Part shown: one piece after another, positions 25,999 to 34,747 of the stretch
How positions within the stretch are numbered: the first letter of the stretch is position 1
How the letters are laid out: the number at the start of each line of letters is the position of its first letter
From: Chelativorans multitrophicus
Lineage (GTDB): Bacteria; Pseudomonadota; Alphaproteobacteria; Rhizobiales; Rhizobiaceae
Direction of reading: 5' to 3'
Length of the DNA stretch: 64,000 nucleotides
Assembly: GCF_011317445.1 (NCBI RefSeq)
Contig: NZ_JAAAPL010000005.1
Coordinates: forward strand, 1 to 64,000
The notes under the pieces: generated by a model
Told to the model about the DNA's origin: nothing
Seen by the model: the letters and a program-made list of their open reading frames with translations, nothing else
Database searches by the model: none
Program-made: the position numbers and the translations under genes

Positions 25999-27537
25999 AT
26001 GACCCAGGCGGTGACCGTCCGGCGCGACGGCGATACCTTTCAGGCGCGTCTTTTCTGGTGGCACGCTGCCCGCCTGCTCGATCCCGAAAGCCCGGTCATG
26101 CGGGTCGGCTTCGAGACCGGGCCGAAGAGCTTCGATGATATCTGGGTCGAGTATGACCCGGCACGGACGGCGGTCGACCAATACGGCGACCCGCTGCGCC
26201 GCGAGCACATGCAATGTAAATGGCATGTGACGCCTGACAGCTATGGGTACGCGCATCTCATTGATCCGGAATTTATCAACGCCAATGCGCGCTCCCTCCT
26301 GCAGAGGGCACGCGAGGCGCAGCTCGCCTATGCCCCCGAGGGGAGTGGCGTCAGGTTCAAGCTGGTGACCAATTGGCGTCTTGATCGTAACGATCCGCTG
26401 CGCGAGATGGTGGGCAACCGCTCCGGCGCAATGCGGCTCGAGCGGCTCTATGGCTCCGTGACGGACAACAGCAAGGCGGGCGCCGTGCGCAAGGCTTGGC
26501 GGGAGCACCTCGGCATTGACGAAGCAGAGCTTCGGCTCCTGGCGCGCACACTCGCCTTCGGCGAGGCCACGGACACGCTCGATGCTCTCCGCGATCACCT
26601 GGACATCCTCTTCGGCCTGGTCGGGTTGCATCGAATACCCGCGTACCAGAGCGTGTTTCCTTACGACGATCTTGTCTTTCAATGGATGGCGCAAGGGCGC
26701 CTCGAGTTTGATCGTGCCGGCTTCCGCACGGTCTGCGCGCGCGAGAATCTGCTCGGCCCAGCCCAAGGCGGACCACGCGTTTATGGTGTGAAGTCGTTCG
26801 AGCACGCCTTTGATCGGCTCGAGGAGCGCTGTCACGCCGTCCTCGACCTGATCCCGTCCTTTGACGAACGCTACATCCGCAGTGATAGCGATTGGGAGAC
26901 CACGCTGTACCCGACGCTCCGGTCTTTCCTTCTCGCGGCGGCTAAGGATCAGCCGCGACTGCGACTTGCACTCGATGCTCACGTCACGCTCGCCTTCGCC
27001 GCGGGTTCGATTATCAACATCAAGTCCGGCCGCCAAGTCGAACTGGAGCAGCGGAGCACGGGCCGACGCATCTGGGCAGCCGACGATGTGATCTCCGATC
27101 CAAGCTGGCCAATCCTCGTCGCGGAAACCGTAGAGCTTCGTCCGGATCAGCCTGACTTTGCTGTCGCACTCGGCCTGACGCATGACGTTTCGGAAGACGT
27201 GCGCCGGTACTGCAACGCCAAGCTTCCCAACGTGGGACGGCTATTGATCTTGAAACCGAGTACCGGCTCCGGTGCCCAGTCGGTCGCTTGCGGTCGCCAC
27301 GCATTTGAGCTCGCCGACGCGGCGACCAATGCTGCCCGTATCGCAAGGGTCGATCGCGCAGGCCTCGTGCACCTGTTCATCGCCGCGCCCAACGCTTTCA
27401 CTTTCTTTCTTGGCCAGCGCCAGACGGTCCTCGGCTCAGTTCGCCTGTACGAATTCGATTTCGATGGCGCACGAGATCGGTCTTATACGCCAGCGCTCAC
27501 GTTGCCATTGGGCTTTCCTCCGGCGAAGAACGCCTGA
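25999..27537 (+). CDS. SAVED-domain CBASS effector with N-terminal nuclease (Cap4-like)
   Basis: From ATG 25999 (ribosome site GAGGA) it has 512 residues. The N-terminal region holds a restriction-endonuclease-like pattern: E39, FDDIWVEY (45-52, acidic residues 46-47) and MQCKWH (71-76, lysine 74). The C-terminal third is a SAVED domain, the cyclic-nucleotide sensor: AGLVHLFIAAPNAFTFFLGQ, then VRLYEFDFD and YTPALTLPLGF. Ligand binding to SAVED is expected to trigger DNA degradation, as in Cap4. An alternative start GTG 25972 would overlap the ATPase gene. This is the terminal gene of the operon. Confidence 0.85.
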   Translation: MTQAVTVRRDGDTFQARLFWWHAARLLDPESPVMRVGFETGPKSFDDIWVEYDPARTAVDQYGDPLRREHMQCKWHVTPDSYGYAHLIDPEFINANARSLLQRAREAQLAYAPEGSGVRFKLVTNWRLDRNDPLREMVGNRSGAMRLERLYGSVTDNSKAGAVRKAWREHLGIDEAELRLLARTLAFGEATDTLDALRDHLDILFGLVGLHRIPAYQSVFPYDDLVFQWMAQGRLEFDRAGFRTVCARENLLGPAQGGPRVYGVKSFEHAFDRLEERCHAVLDLIPSFDERYIRSDSDWETTLYPTLRSFLLAAAKDQPRLRLALDAHVTLAFAAGSIINIKSGRQVELEQRSTGRRIWAADDVISDPSWPILVAETVELRPDQPDFAVALGLTHDVSEDVRRYCNAKLPNVGRLLILKPSTGSGAQSVACGRHAFELADAATNAARIARVDRAGLVHLFIAAPNAFTFFLGQRQTVLGSVRLYEFDFDGARDRSYTPALTLPLGFPPAKNA

Positions 27538-27980
27538 GAGGCGCTCCAAAACTTCCCTGGGAACGGTTGCCCACCCCAGGCCGGCACCTGCTCTAGCACC
27601 GCGCTCTCAGACTCCATAGAAAGCGGACATCGCTGCTACCGTGTTGGAGGTGGAGATCGCACCTGAAGCCCACCTACAACCACCTTGGCGACATGGCAGG
27701 CTGTGGCGTCACCCTCGATCAGATGCCAAGTCGAACTGACCTCTAAGGCCCTTAGTTTCAACCCACTTCAAGAAGCTGGCCGCCGCCTGCGACGCCATCG
27801 GTGCAAACTATGGGGGTCTGGGAGGCGATCGGAGGACAACTGGACGAGCTCGTCGACGAAGGTAGGCTCCCTGTGTCGAGGAGGCAGGTTCAACGAAACC
27901 ATCCCGCATACGCGGGAAGCGGGAGGCGATGCCGAAACAGAAAATGACGCACCGGTCCGTCCCAGAGCAGCCGCAGGTGC
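27538..27980. other. 443-bp intergenic region, no gene seen
   Basis: This lies between the convergent SAVED effector and helicase genes. Short frames exist, but none has a recognisable protein or plausible ribosome site. No clear terminator hairpin was found by eye. Confidence 0.5.
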
Positions 27981-30911
27981 CTAGGCGCTGATCAGCCATT
28001 GAGCCTTGGCGGCCCCGCCGCGCTGCGCGTAATCCAGGCCATAGACCATCAGGTCGGCGAGGTGTTGATCCACGGCTGCTCTCGATATACCTGGCTGCAC
28101 GCCGAAGATCTCAAATGTCAGTCCGGTCGGAGGAGCGTTTTCAAGCGCCTGTTTCGTGGCGTCGAAATCACCTGATACAAAACGCGAAGGGTGGCGGTGA
28201 TGACCCGGATTGATGCGATGTTGGACGTGCTGGATAAGCACTGCGGCATCGCAAAAAGCGATGGATTTCAGCATCTGGCCCGACACTTCATAGAGATCGC
28301 CGACGCGCCCGCCAGAAGGCGCGCCGCCCGCGGCTTTGCAATGATAGAGCCTGACGACAACGGAGCCGTCCGGGTTTTGCACGAACGCAATATAGTCGGC
28401 TGCTTCTCCGCTGCGGTGGTCATAGACGAGCGCGACGAGGCCGGCTGTCGCCCTGAGATACCGCTCCAGCCACTGGTGGACGGTCAGTCGTCCATCCGGC
28501 TGGTCAGGCCCGAACTCCATGTCGATTTTGCAGTTGTCCCAGGCGAGAGCCTCGGCATCGCCATCGCGAAGCTGCGTGACGACATTGGCTGCTGCGGCAA
28601 TAAGATTGACACCCAGGAATGACGACTTGTCGGCCGCGTAAAAGACCGGAGGATGATGGGATAGCCACGACGCCAGGTCCGTCCACTCGTCATAGCCTGT
28701 GACGATGTCGATATCGCGTGCCCCGACTTTCGTGAACAAGGCTCCGCCACCAAGGTTGAAGCGGAAGCTTTCGCTGAAGGTATCGGAGACAACATCGAAG
28801 GTCATAGTCGAACGGGCTGCATTTACCTGGAAATTGGCGAGCTCGAGATCGGTGACGATTCTGTAAGTCCAAGGTGCGCCGGCTCCGGCTCTCCACCGGA
28901 CGCGCGGCGCAAGGCGATAAGCTTGCTTGTGCCAGCCGGCGGCAATGATGTGCTCCGGCAGCTGGCGCAAGGTTCGCGCGTGCTGGATGATGTCTAATTG
29001 TGATGCTGCGATCCCACCGCCGCCCCCAAGCCTTCCGTTCAGCTCGGTGATCCACTCGATGTATTCCGCGACTGTGAGGCGTTGGTTAGACCAGATACGC
29101 GAGCTGCTGCTGGCGCCGATTGTTTCACGTACATCGTCCTCCCCCACGCCGCTTCCGAAGAAGTGACCTTGCGAATAGGCACGTGCATCACCAGTGGTAA
29201 TTGCGCGCTCCGCCGCCGGTCCAGTCATCACGCGATAAGATTCGGCCTGGGAGTTTACGGCTGTGTTCTTCAGGCCGACATTGTAGAACCTAAGGCTGTT
29301 CAGCCCACTTAAGGCACGGCGCGTGCGCTCGTAGCTGATCGGCCGATGCTCGTCGGGCAGCGCCGTCTGGATGAGGTCGAGATAGATGCGGGCCGTTCGA
29401 CGCGTCGAGCCGATGTAACACAGGCGCGATGCCTGATTATACGCCAACAGGAATGCGTCATGGCGCACGTTCACCAGAACATCGGAGGTTGCCCAGTTGG
29501 GAGGCGAGGTGTCTACGGTCAGAAGCAGGGTCACCAGCCCGTCATCTGATGTCCAGTGCTTGGCCACTCTCAGGTTCCGACCAATGACGTCTCCAAAAAG
29601 CAAGAAGTCCGGCTGGCGCTGACACTCGAAGATTTGCGCATGCGCATAGAGTTCCAGCAGGAGAGGGGTCACGGAATCGTAGTCGGAGTCGGCCTGCTTG
29701 CTGATCTTGAGAAAATCCAAAACCTCTCGGTCGGCTTCGGCTTCCGCGATCTGCGCGCGCGCGACCTCATCGATCATCTCCGCGATGTCGACGCCTTCCT
29801 TGAACAGCTTGACTGAGGCTTCTTTCAGTCGCGAGAGTGGCGCAACGAGCGTTGCATCGCCAGTCGCGGCATCGTTCGTACGCGCGAAGCGGCCTATGAA
29901 CTGCAGAGTAGGAACAAGGGACCGGTGCGGTGCGTGGAGCGCTGCGATCTTTAGTTTGGGGAAGTCATAGCCCTCCCCAAACATGTCGACACAGACTACG
30001 CCATCGATTTCGCCGGCGAGAAGCTCGGCCTCCGCCTTGTCCTGTGTACGCTTCGACGCATGGCTGTCGATCGCCCTTACCCGTGCGCCGGCCTCTTCAT
30101 AGACGGCTACCAGCTGCCTTGCAGAGACAATTGTCGCAGCACGTGCAAAGATGCGATGATCAAATCCAGCTGCCTGGTCAGCTCGTAATTGGGCAACGGC
30201 CGTGCGTGCAACAGACCGATCAATCTCGTCATCGTCGTTAGCGTTGCGAACTGGCGCCGACGTGAATTTCACCCGCCCGAACGCGGCTTCCTTCGATGCT
30301 TTCAACACCGGATACCAATACGCCATGCGACCCGGTATGACCTTTCGGTCGCGGCGGAAAGGCGTTGCTGTCAGGAAGACAAAACGCGCCTGGGGATAGT
30401 GCTCAAGGAAGGCTGCCCACGTGTCGGCTGGCGCGTGATGAGCTTCATCGAAGATGATCAGATCGAAGAGGTCGGGCGCGGCTCCCGGGGCGACTGCGGG
30501 TGAAAGACTTTGAGGCGTTGAAATGACAACGTCCTGTACGGCGATCATCGTCCACGCGTCGGCATCGGAGGGCGCACCTTTTTGACCGAGCACCGCGGGG
30601 TTGGGAGTAGCTGCCGCAATGACGCCGAGGCGACGAAGGACGGATAGTTCCTTGAAGTGGCTGGTCGTCTGCTGCCGCAAGGCGTCGGATGGCTCCACGA
30701 CTAACACTCGCTTCGCCCGCAACAAAAACGGCAGAGCCATTAGGAGCGCTGTTTTCCCGTAGCCCGTCGGCAAGGAAAGGATCGCTGGCTCATCGTAAAC
30801 GGAAAAATGCGCCAACACGGAGTGCAATGCCCCCAGCTGACCGGGGCGAAATCCGGTGTTAGGCGCGCCGATCAGATTCAGTGCAAGATCATTATCGACA
30901 AAGTATGGCAT
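27981..30911 (-). CDS. Large DEAH-box superfamily 2 helicase
   Basis: The 976-residue protein has a complete SF2 helicase core in its N-terminal half: motif I LPTGYGKTA (47-55), motif II FDEAHHA (154-160), motif III FLTATPF (179-185), and motif VI in LQFIGRFARTN. The C-terminal 500 residues are not recognised; a late segment (YEVSGQMLKSIAFCDAA, HRINPGHHRHPSRF) may be a separate domain. Similar helicases occur as single-gene or multi-gene phage-defence components. It stands alone on the minus strand, convergent to the CBASS operon, and looks intact. Confidence 0.8.
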   Translation of the reverse strand: MPYFVDNDLALNLIGAPNTGFRPGQLGALHSVLAHFSVYDEPAILSLPTGYGKTALLMALPFLLRAKRVLVVEPSDALRQQTTSHFKELSVLRRLGVIAAATPNPAVLGQKGAPSDADAWTMIAVQDVVISTPQSLSPAVAPGAAPDLFDLIIFDEAHHAPADTWAAFLEHYPQARFVFLTATPFRRDRKVIPGRMAYWYPVLKASKEAAFGRVKFTSAPVRNANDDDEIDRSVARTAVAQLRADQAAGFDHRIFARAATIVSARQLVAVYEEAGARVRAIDSHASKRTQDKAEAELLAGEIDGVVCVDMFGEGYDFPKLKIAALHAPHRSLVPTLQFIGRFARTNDAATGDATLVAPLSRLKEASVKLFKEGVDIAEMIDEVARAQIAEAEADREVLDFLKISKQADSDYDSVTPLLLELYAHAQIFECQRQPDFLLFGDVIGRNLRVAKHWTSDDGLVTLLLTVDTSPPNWATSDVLVNVRHDAFLLAYNQASRLCYIGSTRRTARIYLDLIQTALPDEHRPISYERTRRALSGLNSLRFYNVGLKNTAVNSQAESYRVMTGPAAERAITTGDARAYSQGHFFGSGVGEDDVRETIGASSSSRIWSNQRLTVAEYIEWITELNGRLGGGGGIAASQLDIIQHARTLRQLPEHIIAAGWHKQAYRLAPRVRWRAGAGAPWTYRIVTDLELANFQVNAARSTMTFDVVSDTFSESFRFNLGGGALFTKVGARDIDIVTGYDEWTDLASWLSHHPPVFYAADKSSFLGVNLIAAAANVVTQLRDGDAEALAWDNCKIDMEFGPDQPDGRLTVHQWLERYLRATAGLVALVYDHRSGEAADYIAFVQNPDGSVVVRLYHCKAAGGAPSGGRVGDLYEVSGQMLKSIAFCDAAVLIQHVQHRINPGHHRHPSRFVSGDFDATKQALENAPPTGLTFEIFGVQPGISRAAVDQHLADLMVYGLDYAQRGGAAKAQWLISA

Positions 30912-31560
30912 CTAGTCCCCCAACCTGCATTGCACGATGATTCCGGCGTCTTTTGCAAGTATCCATGCTTGGTGCCCGACAAAGTTCAAAGTGCTCGGGA
31001 GGTTAGCGATGCTAGATTAGGGAGCGGCACATCGAGAACGCCAATCCGAAGGGCTCTGACAGTGACTGGGACACACTGCATCCTGTTGAGCAGGAGGACA
31101 CATATCCGCTGTCGAAACGGTTGGCGTTCTGGTCGCCGCGTGAGTTTCACGAGGTCTGCTGTCAGTTCCGATTGTTGCGCGGGGTCACTGCGGCGAAGGT
31201 CGCGGCGCCAACTTCACCCGGCTCGACGCTCGTGATGTCGGGCTCGAGCGACGTGCGGTTTTCCGCCCGCCCGCAATCATGCTGAAAGATCCGCACATAC
31301 AGCGGAGAATTGCGCACGGCTCGCTCATCAACGTTTGAGCCGAGAGCGAACAGAATCGTTCGCACAGACGAAGTGCCGCTCAAGTCTGGCTACCGCCCTC
31401 GGTCAATTCAATCGATCTTCCGAGGGGCATGCTCCCTTTGCGGTTTGATCGCGCAGCCCCCACTGCGACCTCGACCCAAGTGAATATTGTGGATCGCCAC
31501 CGGCTGCGGGAAACACCAGCGCATTATGCGAATATATTGTCGTCCCAAGAGGAGCGGGCC
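30912..31560. other. 649-bp region, no confident gene
   Basis: A plus-strand stretch around 31030-31290 reads like protein (NPKGSDSDWDTLHPVEQED, WSPREFHEVCCQFRLLRG) but begins right after a stop codon, lacks a start and matches nothing known. It may be a gene remnant. The region also holds the divergent promoters of the helicase and the DUF2235 gene. Confidence 0.4.
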
Positions 31561-33072
31561 ATGACAAAAAACATCGTCATCTTTTCCGACGGTACCGGTC
31601 AGGAAGGCGGCATCCGGGTCGAGCAGCGCCTGAGCAACATCTACAAGATGTATCGCGTTTGCAGGGTAAGTCCCGAAACGAACATCAATCCTCGCGAACA
31701 GGTGGCGTTCTATGATCCTGGTCTTGGGACCGAAACAACGGCCACCGGCTTCACGAGTGTAGTGCGTTGGGTGCAAAAGACGTTGGCTTCCGTGTCCGGC
31801 CGCGGGATAACGACCAACATCGTCGATTGCTACGAATTTCTGATTAATCACTACGAACCTGGCGACAGGATTTTTTTGTTCGGCTTCAGCAGGGGAGCCT
31901 ACACGGTACGGAGCGTGGCGAACTTGCTGATGCTTTGCGGGATTCCCAGCCGCGATGGGGATCAACCGTTAGCCCGCTTCAGGAAGGCCGTCCGTGATAT
32001 CGCGAGCAGTGCGGTTCACAACGTACTGGAGCACGGGGCAGGGCACCCGCGTGCGAAGTTTGAGGACGAAAGGCTGGAGCTCGCACGTAGGTTTCGTGCT
32101 CGATACGGCGCCGATCATGAATCCGGCGAACCCCACCGCTCAAACGCGTCACCATACTTTATCGGCGTGTTTGACACGGTAGCGGCTCTTGGCGTCAAAG
32201 GTCCGCTGGCGATCGGCATCAAGATATTCCTAGCTGCCGGCGCTGCTCTGCTCGCAGCGGCACTCGCGTTTGTGCCTGCGGTTGTAGTGGCCGGTGTTCT
32301 TTCCTTTTTCGGCTTCGCCTTCTGGTGCTCGATGCTGGCATTGGTCGGGCTGGCAGCGGTCGCTGGCGGTGTTCTGATTACTTGGCAACAGCGCAGATCG
32401 ATCAGAAAAGTCATACGCGACTTCCCCCACCCCGGCGACAAATCCTCTCATCTTGCCGAGTGGAAAGGAGAACATTTCGACCGCCTGCTCAGCCGATTTG
32501 TGGGATATGCGCGTTCTGCGAACGCCATCGATGAAACGAGAGAAGACTTCGCTCGAGTGGGTTGGGGCCCAACCAGGGAGATGCCAGAAGAGCGGAATGG
32601 CGTCCGAACGTTCAAACAGTTGTGGTTCGCCGGCAATCACTCCGATATCGGCGGCAGCTATCCGGAAAGTGAATCTCGACTCTCGGACATTGCCTTGCAA
32701 TGGATGATCGAAGAGGCGCTGGAAGTGCCCGACGGCCTTAAGATCGGACCAGTGATTGTTGACGGCAAACGTCTGCCGCAGACGTCTGAAGACGGGACAC
32801 CCCTTCACCTCTTCCCGAGAGCCGATGGCCTGCAGCATTGTGAGGTCGCGGGCATGCAGGATGTCCTGGAGGCTCGCATCCCCCGCTGGCTGCGCCGGTT
32901 CACCAGCGGCCTCGGATGGAAGACCAATATCCGGGAAATTAATCCCGAGGCTCCCGTCCATCCTACCGTAGAAGAGCGGTTCCAACTCACGCAGGTTCCC
33001 CAATGCGCTGGATCCGGACCCTACCGCCCTGAAGCCTTGCGGAATCATGAGAAGTTTCGCGCCTACTATTAA
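31561..33072 (+). CDS. DUF2235 (Tle1-like) alpha/beta-hydrolase with membrane segment
   Basis: From ATG 31561 (AAGAGGAG ribosome site) it has 503 residues. The N-terminal IVIFSDGTGQEGG and the nucleophile elbow FLFGFSRGAYT (serine 110) define DUF2235, related to the type VI phospholipase effector Tle1. The later WFAGNHSDIGGSYPE supplies the expected Asp/His region. Residues about 220-275 form two or three hydrophobic helices, so the protein is probably membrane-bound. No type VI secretion genes are nearby; in a defence island it could act as a membrane-damaging effector. The substrate is unknown. Confidence 0.75.
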   Translation: MTKNIVIFSDGTGQEGGIRVEQRLSNIYKMYRVCRVSPETNINPREQVAFYDPGLGTETTATGFTSVVRWVQKTLASVSGRGITTNIVDCYEFLINHYEPGDRIFLFGFSRGAYTVRSVANLLMLCGIPSRDGDQPLARFRKAVRDIASSAVHNVLEHGAGHPRAKFEDERLELARRFRARYGADHESGEPHRSNASPYFIGVFDTVAALGVKGPLAIGIKIFLAAGAALLAAALAFVPAVVVAGVLSFFGFAFWCSMLALVGLAAVAGGVLITWQQRRSIRKVIRDFPHPGDKSSHLAEWKGEHFDRLLSRFVGYARSANAIDETREDFARVGWGPTREMPEERNGVRTFKQLWFAGNHSDIGGSYPESESRLSDIALQWMIEEALEVPDGLKIGPVIVDGKRLPQTSEDGTPLHLFPRADGLQHCEVAGMQDVLEARIPRWLRRFTSGLGWKTNIREINPEAPVHPTVEERFQLTQVPQCAGSGPYRPEALRNHEKFRAYY

Positions 33073-33390
33073 TAGAATATCCGTTGTCCATCGGAAGTGT
33101 TCCGCCGGGGCTCTCCTCTTCAATAGCCCATCTTGCGTCCAATCCCTGGCGTAGTGCGTCCACTTGACTGGGTTGGACGATGAGCTATCCTCTTCACGTG
33201 CTTTGAGAAAAGGCGGCGCCGGGCACCTCGCTTAGCCGCATGATAACCGACGACAGGCTGGCCTAGTACGTCGAAGATAAAAAGAAACAGCACCAGCTCA
33301 AGCTGGCCGCGCTGCCGACATAGCTCCTCAAACAAGACAGCGGCTGCCGACTACGATGGCATTCGGCCCTAGAAACATGTGGAGAAGATC
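33073..33390. other. 318-bp intergenic region, nothing recognised
   Basis: There is a short minus-strand frame (33120-33335), but nothing recognisable and no repeat was noticed. It separates the DUF2235 and CoiA-like genes. Confidence 0.4.
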
Positions 33391-34200
33391 ATGCGGTTTG
33401 CATTGGTAGACAGCGTGCGGTCGGAAGCGTCGCCAGGGTCAATTGGTTACTGTCCTGGATGCTCGGAGCCGATGACTGCGAAGTGTGGGACGCGAAAGAT
33501 CTGGCATTGGGCGCATCGCAGCAGGAGAACCTGCGATCCATGGTGGGAACCTGAGACCGTATGGCATCGTATGTGGAAGAGCCATTTTGCTTCGGGCTGG
33601 CAGGAAGCGATTCAGCTTGACGACGCAGGAGAGAAACACATAGCGGATGTGAGGACCGAGAGTGGCCTGGTTATCGAATTCCAGCACTCACATCTCCCTG
33701 AAAAGGAACGGTCAGCGCGCGAGGCCTTTTATCAAAATATGGTTTGGGTTGTGGATGGAACGCGCCTGAAAAGAGATCGCCCACGATTTCTCAGTGGACG
33801 CACGCTTCTTAGACCGACGTGGTTGAAGGGCGTTTTTGTTACTCAGAGGCCACAGGAGTGCTTCCCGGCTGGGTGGCTTAACTGCACAATGCCGGTCTTT
33901 TTCGATCGTGAGGCTATCGAACAGTCCGGCACAAAGCTCGCTACGCTTTGGTGCTTGCTGCCTGAGCGGGCCGAAGGACAGGCTGTCATCGCGGCAGTTT
34001 CGCGGCCCGCCTTTCTTCGGGCAGCTCGGGAGAGGCCCCAAATCATTCCTAGCCGAACGATAGTGGAAACGATTGCTGCCGGCTTGAGGCGTGAACGAAT
34101 GATCGCTGAACTAAACGCCAGACGGCGGTTCTACGGACTTCCTCTAGGCCAGAATGGAAGGTCTAAACGCTTCGGCCGCCGTCGGCGACCAAGGTATTAA
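33391..34200 (+). CDS. CoiA-like competence/nuclease family protein
   Basis: The ATG at 33391 (GGAGAAG ribosome site) gives 269 residues. An N-terminal zinc-like region (YCPGCSEPMTAKCG) and HWAHRS precede the nuclease-like pattern in HIADVRTESGLVIEFQHSHL (Asp, Glu, Gln), as in CoiA-type PD-(D/E)XK proteins. CoiA promotes recombination during transformation in Gram-positives; in proteobacterial islands such proteins are of unknown role and may process DNA. The C-terminus is basic (RSKRFGRRRRPRY). Single-gene unit between DUF2235 and a broken transposon. Confidence 0.7.
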   Translation: MRFALVDSVRSEASPGSIGYCPGCSEPMTAKCGTRKIWHWAHRSRRTCDPWWEPETVWHRMWKSHFASGWQEAIQLDDAGEKHIADVRTESGLVIEFQHSHLPEKERSAREAFYQNMVWVVDGTRLKRDRPRFLSGRTLLRPTWLKGVFVTQRPQECFPAGWLNCTMPVFFDREAIEQSGTKLATLWCLLPERAEGQAVIAAVSRPAFLRAARERPQIIPSRTIVETIAAGLRRERMIAELNARRRFYGLPLGQNGRSKRFGRRRRPRY

Positions 34201-34747
34201 ACCGCAACGTTTGCACGGCCGTTGGTCACGATCGCGTAGAGGGAATGTACCGCAGCTGTTGTGGTTCTGTTCACCGTGTGTTTGCCCAAAGTCGCATAAG
34301 AGGCAATTTGGAAGTTCCGTTGTGATGTCCGGAAATATTTGGCATTTCACGGGGTTTACCAGTCCGGAATTATGGGACGCTGTTGGTTGGCCTATTAGAT
34401 TGAAAACAGGAGGGTTTTCTGGCTGAGGGTAGGGCTTTCCGATCTTAAGAACGGGTTTACCAATGGCCTCAATGACAGCTAATTCTGGATTGGCATTAAG
34501 CGATTGGATTTGCGCAGAATATAGGCGCCCTTGTTGGTCAACCCGCTCACGGTCGTCAACAGATTGGTCAACCAAGATCGACAGGATTGGTAAACCGGAG
34601 CAGCCCCATCAACGAAGGTCCAGCTCTGCGCTTTCACTTTCGAGGCTTCCTCAGGCTGCGTGGCGATGCAAGGTGTGGTTGTCACGACAGATACAACTCC
34701 AGCTGCTAACCGGTGGTTTCCGTTCCGCTGCTCGGGACTAGCGCAGG
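34201..34747. repeat. Left end region of Mu-like transposon, repeat-rich
   Basis: There is no gene in these 547 bases. They contain TGATGTCCGGAAATATTTGG (34320s) and AGTCCGGAATTA (about 34362); the latter has an inverted partner TTAATTCCGGACA just after the ATPase gene (37267). GGTTTACCARTC-like blocks recur near 34352, 34448 and, inverted, 34583. These are probable transposase sites; the exact tip is uncertain. Confidence 0.5.

Noticed and set aside
25840-27183. 447-codon minus-strand frame opposite the SAVED effector
   Set aside because: It covers only part of a well-supported gene and shows no recognisable motif.
27685-27984. 99-codon plus-strand frame between effector and helicase
   Set aside because: No ribosome site, no family, overlaps the helicase 3' end; composition not protein-like.
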